Part shown: one piece after another, positions 46,739-56,837 of the stretch
How positions within the stretch are numbered: the stretch's first letter is position 1
Layout: the number at the start of each line of letters is the position of its first letter
Source of the DNA: Cylindrobasidium torrendii FP15055 ss-10
Lineage: Eukaryota; Basidiomycota; Agaricomycetes; Agaricales; Physalacriaceae
DNA: 64,000 nucleotides
Assembly (NCBI GenBank): GCA_000934385.1
Contig: KN880442.1
Location: 124,001-188,000 of the forward strand
Direction of reading: 5' to 3'
The notes under the pieces: generated by a model
The model's input: the letters and a program-made list of their open reading frames with translations, nothing else
Told to the model about the DNA's origin: nothing
Database searches by the model: none
Program-made: the position numbers and the translations under genes

Positions 46739-48351
46739 CTACCGACCCAGTGCGCGCAGATGTGCAGCATAGGAGCTCAGCAAATCCTTCCGCTCCAGAG
46801 TGAAGCTGACCTTCATCCCGCTTGCTTCCCAGTCCACCATGTTTCTCAGCAGCGCTGACGCCATGACATCGCTCCTCGTCAACCTTGGCTCACCGATGCC
46901 AGGAATGTCTACCTCCAGAAGGTCCAGCCGTGCACAGCCCGGGTTACTGAGACGCGACGTGATCGCCTCGTTTAGGTCCTCCAACATGCCCAAGGTCTTG
47001 AGGGGTGGACTGACAAGCCGTAGCGAGCGCAGATTCTTGAACGTCTGTGTATCCGGCTTGACATGGAGACCGCGCGTTATCTCATCCCAATCATTGGCGT
47101 CCTTCCGAACCAGCTCCATTTCGACCAGCGTATCCTCGCAATCCAATACGACGTGCGGGATCTCGAGGGAGACCTCATCGCGGTAGAAAAGCAAAGTACA
47201 CTGTGAGCGTTGTAGAAGCAGAATGAGAGGGTCGTAGCAGTTGGGATGAACATCTGTCGCGCACTGGTGCTCCTCTCCAGGTTCGTTCCTGTGCGGTAGC
47301 GGAGAATCGCGAACGATGAAGAGCTCTTGCAGGTTGGGGAACGTGAAAAGTCCGAGCGCGGGGCATATTGCACATGGCGAAAGCTTGAGGACGCGCAGTC
47401 TCTCAATGGACAACCCCCCCATGCGCTGGCTTGGGCACAGTTCTTGCTGTGTGAAATGTGTAATATGCAGGACCTCGAGCGCGCCCAGGCCGGATAGCAA
47501 GCTCACGCATTTCTCTGTCGAAGGAAAAGCCGCGGTCACGTCTCTGAGCGAGTTCGACACTGAGATAAAGGGGTTCTGGAGATTGGACGTGTAGATTTGG
47601 AGCGCGGGGAGCACGATTTGCTTTGATATGTCGGGCCCGGGCGCGTTGTCCTTGTAGTCCTGCTGCCAAAGGACGAGAGACTGCAGCTGCTGGAGCTCCA
47701 CACCGTTGCAGTCCGCAATAAACCTCCAAATTCCCAGCCGATGTGTCCACAGAGTGAGATGACGAATTCGCCTTGAATGCGCAGCGATGGGAAGCATGAA
47801 CTTGGATGCTGCACAGGTGCTTTCCACTCGAATTGACAAAGGGTGCGGCAGGGATAGAGAGAGGTACGTGCGGAGAACGGATGGGTGCGGCCCGGCGCTA
47901 GTGCCTCGTATATCGACTCTCGTTTGGCCAGGCATGGGGACGATGTTGAGAGTTGACCACAAAGCAGGACTTGAGCGCGACACGGACCGCCAGTGCTTGC
48001 AGACCTGGCCGACGACAAAACGTGGACCACCTGCTTTGACGCTATGATCTTCTAGCGCTAGGAATATTAAGAGAAGGACGTCGGTGGGAAGAGTGCGGAC
48101 AGGCGCGAGCAGGGCTTGGTGCTGGCGGATGGTGGCCTGCGCTGTGATCATTTGTCGTTCGAGAGAAGTGTATGCGCGAAAAAGTTCCTCCAAGCGGCGC
48201 TCTTGCTCAGCAAGTCCTTCTTTGACAGAGGCGAGAGTGGCGGTGGCAAGGCATTGGCCTGAGCGGAGAATGGCGACGGCGTCAAGCCTAATGAGCCCAT
48301 TTCAGTGTGAATATATCGTCTTTCATGGATTTCGACAACGTACCCGGCCAT
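46739..48351 (-). CDS. F-box protein with irregular LRRs, intact member of a tandem pair, 518 aa
   Basis: Exon 1 is only 8 nt (48351-48344, ATG GCC GG). A 56 nt intron follows and exon 2 is 48287-46739, 519 codons together. The short exon is supported by the neighbour, which has the same arrangement. An N-terminal coiled segment (AVAILRSGQCLATATLASVKE...) precedes the F-box core APVRTLPTDVLLLIFLALED and CKHWRSVSRSSPALW. Irregular leucine-rich segments then run to LRALGR. This is the standard layout of expanded Agaricomycete F-box families, presumed substrate receptors for SCF ubiquitin ligases. The substrate is unknown. Confidence 0.85.
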
Positions 48352-48507
48352 CGGTAGTAAAACGAACGGTAATGAATGTAGTGGTAGAAGGCCAAGGGCA
48401 GATTGCCTGACAATGATCGAGGAGCGTCAATTGAGCCAAATAACGCGTACGTGATTTTACATATGTCATATTGTTGATGTACGCCACAGTGATAATTATG
48501 AGCAGTA

Positions 48508-50077
48508 CTACCTACCTAATGCTTTCAGTTGCTCCCGCTCTTCCTTTTTCAAATCATAACCACCAGCACAAAGACTGACTTTCATCCCGCGATCCTCCCA
48601 TTCCAACATATTTCGCACCAGCGTCGACGCTTTCACATCGCGGCGCTTTACTCGCATATCTGTGCTCGAAAGCACGATTTCGAGCCGCTCCAGAATAGGG
48701 TGCGAATCATCCACCAGCTGCATACGGTCCCACAAGCACACCCGTAGAGCCTCTAATCCTATCAAGTTCGACAAAGGCGGCGTCGTGAGACGCAGCGACC
48801 GCAGCTTTGGACTTCATCGTGGACCCGTCAAGAGAGACAAGCATCCCGGCCCAATGCGACATTGCCTCCCGCTTGAAATCCAGCTCTTCTATGAATTCCT
48901 CGCAGAAGCTGTCCTTCAGAGCATGCGGCATTTCTAGCGAAAGTTCGTCACGGAGGACAGCAAGCGTGCAGTTGGACCGCTGGAGCAGGCGAACGATGTA
49001 GTTTGGTTGCATTATACCGCACAGATCGCCGTCAAGTTCGGTGCACGGGAGCGAATTAACGAGAGCCAGCTCACGAAGATTGGGGAGCTTGAATATATCG
49101 AGTGCCTGGCAAATTGCGCATCTGAAAGCTTGAGGACGCGCAGACTCTGGATCGGCAACGCTCCAACAGGGATCGACTTGAACCGGGAGAAGTGGGTGAT
49201 GAGCGCGCTGAGTTCGCGCAGCATCTCGACACACGCCTTTATTGAATGAACAGCAGCGGTCACCTCGGTGAGGGTCGCAGAGGAGAGAGCAAGGTGCTTC
49301 ATCTGAATATTTGATGCAAACGACTGGATTTGAGGGAATGGAAGTTGTTCTTTCGGAAGATGTAGCGTCGTGTCGGAACCCTGTTGCCACAGAGTGAGGG
49401 ATTGTAGCTGCGGATACTGGCCTCCGTCATGGTTATGGCACAGATTTTGGATGGCATCGTGGCGTGCGCGGAGCGTAAAGTGTCGAACACGCCAAAAATG
49501 CGACATAATGGCAAAAACGTACTCAGACGCGTTGCACGTGCTCTCGATCCGAATTGACAGTGAATGTGGATGGGACAGGGCAAGGTATCTCCGCAGAATG
49601 CTGGGTCGTGGCCCAGGCCAATCAGGTTGAGAGTATGGTCCATCAAGTCTGGTGTGTCCGGGAGGCGAGGTTATAGTGATTGTCGACCACAGCGCAAGAT
49701 GGGAGCGTGAAAGAGTTCTCCAACGTTTGCAGACTTGCCCCACAATGAATCTCGGCGCCCCGATAGCAATAGAGTGGTCCTCAAGAGCTAGGAATATCAT
49801 GACCAATACGTCCGCGGGTAACGACCGGATGGGGGCCAGCAGAGCGCGATACTGGGCTAGCATAGACTGTGTCGCTCTGAGCTTCATTTTGATCTCGGTG
49901 TACAGAAGAAGTAGTTCACTTTCCGTGCCTTCGTGGCTCTCTAAATCGTGCTCGATAGATGCCAGAGCGGCCGAGGATAGGCTTTCGCCCGAGCGAAGCA
50001 AGGCGAGAGTATCGATGCTAGACCTGAAAGACAAGTTAGCACTTGAGCGCGCGCACGAGTGCTACTTACTGCGACAT
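48508..50077 (-). pseudogene. Frameshifted F-box paralogue of the 46739-48351 gene
   Basis: It starts with the same split: 8 nt exon (50077-50070), 47 nt intron, then SSIDTLALLRSGES and the F-box APIRSLPADVLVMIFLALED. Homology to the neighbour continues to its last residues (LKALGR at 48508), but two frame changes interrupt it. The first is near 49130, between RVLKLS and CAICQALDIF, where one base is missing. The second is near 48808, between SLDGSTMKS and LRSLRLTTPP, where the frame returns. Homology is contiguous across both points, so an intron does not explain them. The net frame is restored, with about 105 codons read out of frame and a stop at 49012 in the original frame. Mutation or assembly error are both possible. 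Confidence 0.7.
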
Positions 50078-50550
50078 GTATAAAAGAGAAGATGAAAGAC
50101 AATGTTTCCGATTTCAACGTAGCGCCGTCGTGGTACAAAGGCAATAGTCGCGACCCACGACCATGATCGGGTACAATACATGCACAAATAACGCGTACGT
50201 AATGGACATCGTCTCATCTTCGCCACATACAGTGCTTTAACGTAGTCTTGAGATAATTCCGTTGACACAGAATCATTATTAGAATGCAGTCGGAGTGGCT
50301 CAGAGAGAGCAGAATCTCCAAGTCTCCGTTCGTTTAAAACTTTACAAATTCTAAGCAAGCACTCACTCGAAAATCATACAAACTCTCGAGACTCTCAGAA
50401 GTCGTTCAAGCTTCCAAGCGTTTGATGCCTCAGAGTCTTGACGTGGATAGACACAATGCTCAGTCGCATTTATTTAAATAACGCACGGACAATGATTTTG
50501 CTTTCATTGAATACCTTTGGATCTCTGCATTCAGTGTGCGAGTCGTGTCC
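50078..50550. other. Divergent promoter region between the F-box pseudogene and the secreted-protein gene
   Basis: About 470 bp. An AT-rich TTTATTTAAATAA element at 50468-50480 is the probable TATA region for the plus-strand gene starting at 50551. Confidence 0.45.
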
Positions 50551-51138
50551 ATGCAGCTCACCTTCATTCTAAGCCTGTTCGCGCTCCTTGCTACCGTCGC
50601 GGCACTTCCCCAACGCGGAGGAAATGGATTCTGGCGTGGCGGAGATGATGGGGACTGCGACGACGACGACAACCACAACCGTGGCGGTAGGCCTACAGTC
50701 ACCGTTAACGGCCACGTTAGCTCGAGCCGCGCGTCTTCGGGGTCCATCGACTACCATGATACGTTTCATCCCAGCAGGGAACAGGTGGGCCGTGTCGTTG
50801 GAGATGTGATTCGTAATGGCGGAGGTCGTGGCGGAGGACGAGGGCACAGAGGTGGTTCTTTTGGGAATAAGGGCGAGGAGAACACGCGTGATGTCAAAGG
50901 AAAAGCATGTGGTTTTTTTCTGGCATTTTCGACAGAGTTCGAATCTGAACCTGGAATGTTTAGCGCAACATTGAGGCGCGCTCTGTCGAGAAGCACCGCG
51001 ACCGACACCACCATGGAGGGAAGCATCACTATCACAGCCATCGGTTCGGAAAGCGCAGTGGTCGTAGAGGACATGGCAACGACTCGGATTGCGATTCAGA
51101 TGATAGTGGATATGACAGTGACTACTAAATTGGCTTGA
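50551..51138 (+). CDS. Small secreted Gly/Asp-rich protein (3' splice structure uncertain)
   Basis: The ATG opens a clear signal peptide (MQLTFILSLFALLATVAA) followed by LPQRGGNGFWRGG, a DDDD run and a Gly/Arg-rich block (RNGGGRGGGRGHRGG). Read without splicing the frame stops at 51138. However, the alternative frame downstream of about 50965 encodes a His/Asp/Ser-rich tail (RDRHHHGGKHHYHSH, then SDCDSDDSGYDSDY and stop near 51133). Its composition matches the N-terminal half far better, so an intron in roughly 50891-50964 (acceptor TTTAG) is likely, although the phase-0 donor (GTCAAA) is weak. Metal-binding or cell-wall association can be imagined from composition but not shown. Confidence 0.5.
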   Translation: MQLTFILSLFALLATVAALPQRGGNGFWRGGDDGDCDDDDNHNRGGRPTVTVNGHVSSSRASSGSIDYHDTFHPSREQVGRVVGDVIRNGGGRGGGRGHRGGSFGNKGEENTRDVKGKACGFFLAFSTEFESEPGMFSATLRRALSRSTATDTTMEGSITITAIGSESAVVVEDMATTRIAIQMIVDMTVTTKLA

Positions 51139-51964
51139 CTCTTTTATTGATGTGTAATTTTAGTTCCAGTGTCTTCCGAGCGACAAACAAGTAGTCCCAG
51201 AAGCTGATTTCTTCAGATTGTGGCTCACTGGCAGCCCGCTTTGGATGAGTGACCGAAATTCGAACATCCGTGCCGCCACCAGTGACCATGCTACCTTATT
51301 CATGCAAGTCGGCTGCGATAGTTGCGATTTCTTCCGTGGGGTTTGATGTACTCTCATGCATTTTCCCCTCTTCACTCGAAATTCGTGTTGAATGATTTAT
51401 CTGCGCCTTATATATTGTTTGAGTTCTAGTATCCTCTGACATTTCCTTTATTCCCCTTTGGGATTTCTCTCCGTTCGACAGGTTACGGGTATCACACCTC
51501 TTCCTATTCCAGCCTTGGCGGCAGCTTGGCGGAATGAATTTCGAATTTATGCATGCGGATAAGTACGCTGCCTGCATGCTGGATTTCGAAGTGGGTTATA
51601 TGAGAAGGAACAGATATTGAGCCGGTGGCAGTATTGCAGATGGCTAACGTGTCCCTTCCTATAACGAGCAGCCTGTTGCATATGTCTGTATGTGTTTCTT
51701 TCTACAGTCTCCTTCCGTCTTTGCTTATTGGAGCTTCGGCGCTCCTTGAGCCTTTTTACACTGGTCTTGTGAGAGATCGGACTTCCTGAAGGTCTTCCGC
51801 GGTGCGCTGTGCTAGCGGTTACCTATTCACTCTGAGCGTCGGGTGTCGAGATAGGTATCCACTCTTCGACTACATATCTATTCTGCGTTCTGCTCTTCTA
51901 TGTAGCATCGGCATGGTTTCATTATATTGAATCGGCATCGTCCCCATACCTTCCCCAGCTCCCC
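51139..51964. other. Intergenic region, nothing recognisable
   Basis: About 830 bp with short chance frames (51160-51577 minus). No promoter signature strong enough to annotate. Confidence 0.5.
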
Positions 51965-52348
51965 ATGGTTCGACGAGTCTCTTTTTACATGTGCTCAATT
52001 TTGAATAACAAGTCCTTGTTTGAAATAATCGAGTGCGGGGGCGCTAGGAGGCCGGTCAGTTACGATGATGAGAAACGAGGCGTAACTCGGGGAACGCTTC
52101 GAAAGGAAATCGAAGATGGAGAAATGTATGGTTCATATGTTTATGTAGGACCTACAGTAATGAAAACTCTTGGCATGGCTGGTAAATTGTGTGGCCTTTC
52201 ACAACAACTCAAAACGCGCTATCTAAGCTCTCAGAGAGACGAGGGAGGCGGACATCCGAACCCACATCTACTCCGAAGAGCGGAGATGTTGAGAGACCCT
52301 GACATAGAGTTCAGGGCGTTTGTCAACTATCTGAAGAACGCCGAGTGA
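51965..52348 (+). CDS. Doubtful small hypothetical protein, 127 aa
   Basis: Single open frame with segments VTRGTLRKEIEDGEMYGSYVYVG and LRDPDIEFRAFVNYL (shown in parts) that look protein-like in composition. No domain, signal peptide or family is recognised, and no TATA box or clear intron is present. It may be chance or a lineage-specific gene. Confidence 0.25.
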   Translation: MVRRVSFYMCSILNNKSLFEIIECGGARRPVSYDDEKRGVTRGTLRKEIEDGEMYGSYVYVGPTVMKTLGMAGKLCGLSQQLKTRYLSSQRDEGGGHPNPHLLRRAEMLRDPDIEFRAFVNYLKNAE

Positions 52349-52547
52349 GCAACACAGAGGCGACAAATACGATGACCAACGGGGATTGTTGGCGTCATCT
52401 GATCTGTGCCGAAGCGTGCCGCGCACTCCAATTACAATGGGCGTTCGGGATCATGTTATACCATGCTCGGCGCGTCGGCATAGGTCGGCGGGCAGCGGTC
52501 CCCATGACTTTGACGGTGCGCAGCGTGTGGGGTGTTGTGGGGGAGAA

Positions 52548-52611
52548 ATTGGATATCGCAAATTGGATTGGACTGGATAGGATTGGATAGTTTTCGGTGA
52601 GATTGGATTGG
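52548..52611 (-). repeat. Cluster of six CCAAT (ATTGG) pentamers
   Basis: ATTGG occurs at 52548, 52562, 52567, 52582, 52602 and 52607, with GATTG/GACTGG variants between, giving an irregular five-base tandem pattern on the plus strand. On the minus strand these are CCAAT boxes in CCAATCC context. The nearest secure gene downstream is the aldehyde dehydrogenase, 760 bp away. It could be a simple repeat or a regulatory CCAAT array. Confidence 0.5.
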
Positions 52612-53369
52612 ATTGATTGAATTGTCAAGTGAGCGCTGGACGCCAGCAGCTACGGTGTCTCGGGTCGCCGTCTGTCTGAACGGAACAAACAGTTCAATGG
52701 AAGCAAATGTGAGTATTGTAATTGTAATTGGGAGGTCTCTTCCAGTTCCTCCTTCTCCTCCAGCTCTCCTCATCGCGTTGAATATTCAGTACGGTATATT
52801 CCCGATTGCGCTGTCAGCCGTCGCGAATTCTGGCCTTTTGGTAAAATGAACATTTGGGATAACCGGTGGCTACTCGAGTCCTGCCCCACGAGCGATGGGG
52901 AGATATGGGACCGAATGAAGAGCCGTGCGGGAAGACGAGGGGGGAGAGAGGGACGAACTGCATAGCTGGCTGCTTGTACGAATGCGGATGTCTAGGCAGG
53001 GGATGCGAAGCGGGTCCCCGCATTCACGATCGTGGGGTAAGCATGGGGGCTGTCCCTCCTGAAGTGTGGGGAAAAAATAGTACGAATGAGAATCGTTTTA
53101 GTGCAAAACAAGACGGTCTGTTGGCGTTTTCGACGCGTCCAGACGCGTAGATAACCGTGGTCTGGAAGTCCACGCTATTCATTTCAACGCGACTTTGCGT
53201 GTAAAAACCCGAAACACCGGGTCGATCACGAAGCGGGGGCGGAAAGGGGAATCGTTCAGATCAGCAGATTGCATCACCTCTCCAGGAAGCAGTATAAAGG
53301 TCAGCCAAGACACACCGACTGATTCCCCATCTCCTCCTTCCTCCCTCCTCCTTCCATCTCTCCCTCACA
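52612..53369. other. Upstream region of the aldehyde dehydrogenase gene
   Basis: Includes a TATA box (TATAAA 53293-53298) 72 nt before the start, and a CT-rich leader (CTCCTTCCTCCCTCCTCC) just upstream of ATG 53370, typical of highly expressed fungal genes. Other open frames here have no support. Confidence 0.5.
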
Positions 53370-55113
53370 ATGACTACTTTCACCCAAGACTTCAACACGC
53401 CTGTCTTCAAGGGCAAGGTTTCCTTCCCAACTGGTGTCTTCATCGACGGCCAATTCTCCAAGGGCAGCACCGGAAAGACCATCGAGTGCGTATTTCATCG
53501 TCTGCCCTGACGTCGTGCTCACAGCTCAATAGCATCATCAACCCCACCAATGGAAAGCTCATCCACAAGATCGACGAGGGAACTGAGGACGATGTCAACC
53601 GCGCCGTCAAGGCCGCTCAAAAGGCTTTCGACACCACTTGGGGTCTCAACGCGCCCGGAACCGTCCGCGCTGCCCTTCTGAACAAGCTCGCGACCCTCAT
53701 GGAGGCTAACCTCGACGAGCTGGCCGCACTTGAGGCTCTGGACAATGGTGCGCTGACAGTTCTCATTCACCGATAGCTTTCTAATCATCCACAGGCAAAA
53801 CTTTCGCATGGGCCAAGGGAACCGATGTCTCCTTCGCCATCGGCACCATCAAGTACTACGCCGGATGGGCCGACAAGGTCATGGGCTCCGTCATCGAGAC
53901 TGACGAGCGCAAGCTTGCTTATACCCGCCACGAGCCCATCGGTGTCGTCGGCCAGATTATCCCCTGGAACTTCCCTCTCCTCATGTTCGCATGGAAGATT
54001 GGCCCCGCCCTCGCTACTGGCAACACCATCATCATGAAGCCCTCCGAGTTCACACCTCTGACTGCCATCCGCATGTGCTCCCTCATCGTCGAGGCCGGCT
54101 TCCCTCCTGGTGTCGTCAACGTCGTCACTGGCTACGGTCAGACCGTCGGCAATGCCATCTCCTCGCACATGGACATCGAGAAGGTGCGTTGCACTACGTT
54201 TCTTCATTTCATCATACTCATTTTTCTCAGGTTGCTTTCACTGGCTCTACCCTCGTCGGCCGCAAGGTCATGGAGTCCGCCGCCAAGTCCAACTTGAAGG
54301 CTGTTACTCTCGAGCTCGGTGGCAAGTCCCCGAACATCATCTTCGACGACTGCGATCTTGACCAGGCCGCCAAGTGGGCTGCTCACGGCATCTTGTGAGT
54401 GACCCTCGTCCTTCACTTAATATATATCGCTCACCTATCATGTAGCTGGAACCACGGTCAGGCTTGCTGCGCCGGTTCTCGTATCTTCGTCCAGGAGGGC
54501 ATCTACGACAAGTTCCTTGCCAAGTTCTCCGAAGCGACCAAGAAGATCAAGGTCGGAGACCCCTTCGAGGAGGGTGTTGACCAGGGTCCCCAGGTCAACA
54601 AGGGCCAATTCGACCGCATCATGGAGTACATCCAGTCTGGCAAGGACCAGGGCGCGACCTGCTACGTTGGAGGCGAGCGTCACGGCTCTGAGGGTTACTT
54701 CATCTCGCCCACTATCTTCACCGACACCCGCCCCGACATGCGCATCGTCCAGGAGGAGATCTTTGGTCCCGTTGGTGTTGTAATCAAGTTCAAGGATGTC
54801 GACGATGTAGTCAAGCAGGCCAACGACACTGTCTATGGTCTCGCTGCCGCCGTCTTCTCCCAGAACATCAACACTGCTATCGAGACCGCACACAGGTTGA
54901 AGGCCGGCACTGCATGGATCAACTGTGTCAACCAGCTTCACGAGCAGGTTCCCTTCGGTGGCTTCAAGCAGTCCGGTATCGGACGCGAGCTCGGCGAATA
55001 CGCATTGCACAAGTACGTCCTTGTTTTCCATCCTCTTTTCTCCTTGACGCTTACGACTATCCAGCTACACTGCGACCAAGGCAGTGCACGTCAACCTCGG
55101 CCACCGTCAGTAA
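53370..55113 (+). CDS. NAD(P)+-dependent aldehyde dehydrogenase (ALDH1/2-like), 499 aa
   Basis: Exons are 53370-53485, 53533-53747, 53795-54183, 54231-54394, 54446-55012 and 55065-55113, exactly 500 codons. In the spliced protein the general base falls at Glu268 ([11 protein letters not shown]) and the nucleophile at Cys302 (GQACCAGSR), matching classical ALDH numbering. Also seen are [23 protein letters not shown] (NAD loop), EEIFGPV and [15 protein letters not shown]. No mitochondrial presequence is evident, suggesting a cytosolic enzyme that oxidises acetaldehyde and other aldehydes to acids. Codon use is strongly C-ending, with the CT-rich leader, both signs of high expression. Confidence 0.96.
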
Positions 55114-56837
55114 TCGATTCGCTCGGGGGTCCTAAGGAAGCATTAAATATTTTATGTATACGTTTCTCTTCACTTGTACGCTATATGGAGCTCTTGCACG
55201 CATCAATGTAACATCATAAACATGCTCTCTTCGTGTGAACTTGTTGGCTTCTGCAAACGCTTTCATTCCTTCTGTTCTTCGACGTGAGTCTAGGGAACAA
55301 GAAGTGCTTGTATAGACAGGGGACAACTATATATAGTGTGTCTGAGCTTCGTTCACAGGACTCGACGAGGCTGGCTTGTGAGTGGACCGCGCAGTCCCGA
55401 TGATCCACTAGTAGATTGTGCAAGGATCACGTTCTACAGATGACTGAGCATATGAACATGAGAAAGGAACCATTGTACACAGATATGACGGCGTATTCAA
55501 GAAGCACAATGGAACGGGCCGGATGGGGTTCTGGGTGGAGGATGTGGTGGGGACCGTGGGATTCTGCTGAGCACTATTGAGATGCGGCGATGTATATGTC
55601 CGTGCGTTCTCGTGACGTTTAGTAACTGCGTGGAGTGGTATGACGCGCGGAACGTGCTATCTGATCGCGTAGATTGTTTGTTAGCGTCGCACGTGACCGT
55701 GTCAGGGTTGCGCCACTGGGAAAGCCCGTCAATGCGGAGGCGACAGAAGTTTTGGTCAGATGTTGATTTTGGCTTTGGGGTACTGGGATGCGAAGCGGAA
55801 TCTTGGAGGTGCTTCTTGGGCGAGTAGCCCTAGTGAGAATAGCGGACCGTGAGCGGTAAGCGTCCCGGAAGCCGGATCGCACGAAATGATTTGTGCAGGG
55901 TGTCGATGGCCATGTACTGCTAGGATGAATAGATACGCTCGTTTCTCCCCAGTGGTCGAGCACGATTATGTGTAACGATAGATGCAGCAGTACGTCTGAC
56001 TGAGTCGACAAAATGTTCACTAAACCGTTCAGTAACAAGTTACAATCAATACATGAATTTTCAGGGATTAGAATAAGCGACATGTATAGTGTACATGATA
56101 TGTCTGTTTCAACATAAACTCTCACTCTCCATCGACCATCATCCTTGCGCTTGGAGAGTTCAAAGCCGTCGCACAAAGCGCTATTCAACATCAATGATCG
56201 ATCACTCCACGTGGTTCAGACAGCTTGACCAAAAACGACCAGGAGCCCGCCGGAATACACGAATTATGCGAACCATGTTGTTATCAAGGTGCCGCTCTAA
56301 GCTCTGAGAACGTGTCTGCACGGATATCTAAAGGAAGCTGGATAGCCTACATGCATCTTATCTTCCCAGACTACATGTGCGTCGAGTTCCAGTACTACCC
56401 ATTTTAGGTCGCTCATTATGTGTGGACAGATATTCAAGTTCACAGAAATTATAAGTATGTTACAAGACATCCACTTGTCCGAGGAATAATGGCCTTGCTT
56501 TTATCAGTTGCTCTCTACCCTGAATAAGGTCGACGCCAAATGCATCTTAAAATGGCGTCGATATGGCATGCGCACCCTCGCACTTCCGTTATCTGCGTAT
56601 GGCAGCATACCTCCCACTCACATCCGTTACTTCTATCGCACGAAAGTAGGTTGTTTACATAGTCCCGGAGAATTAGCGTTCGCTCAGATAGGTTGCAGTG
56701 GATCGGGGTCAGTGGACCCTTCGAGGTACAAAGGTGCTTCTGCGTCTCTGCATGCTCTACAACTTGATAACCTTATCGTGCAGATGGCCTATATAGACTA
56801 ATCTCAGGATGAAGCATTCCGCTGAGGTCTTGCTGGT
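55114..56837. other. 1.7 kb interval without a supported gene
   Basis: ALDH 3' flank and OPT gene 5' flank. A 191-codon minus frame (55619-56194) and a 97-codon plus frame (56508-56801) have no splice signals or family resemblance and were not accepted. Confidence 0.45.

Noticed and set aside
53785..55031. Long minus-strand frames antisense to the aldehyde dehydrogenase
   Set aside because: Produced by strong codon bias of the sense gene; no start, intron or domain support.
55619..56194. 191-codon minus-strand open frame
   Set aside because: No recognisable family or splice signals; composition rich in Arg/Ser/Thr as expected for a chance frame.
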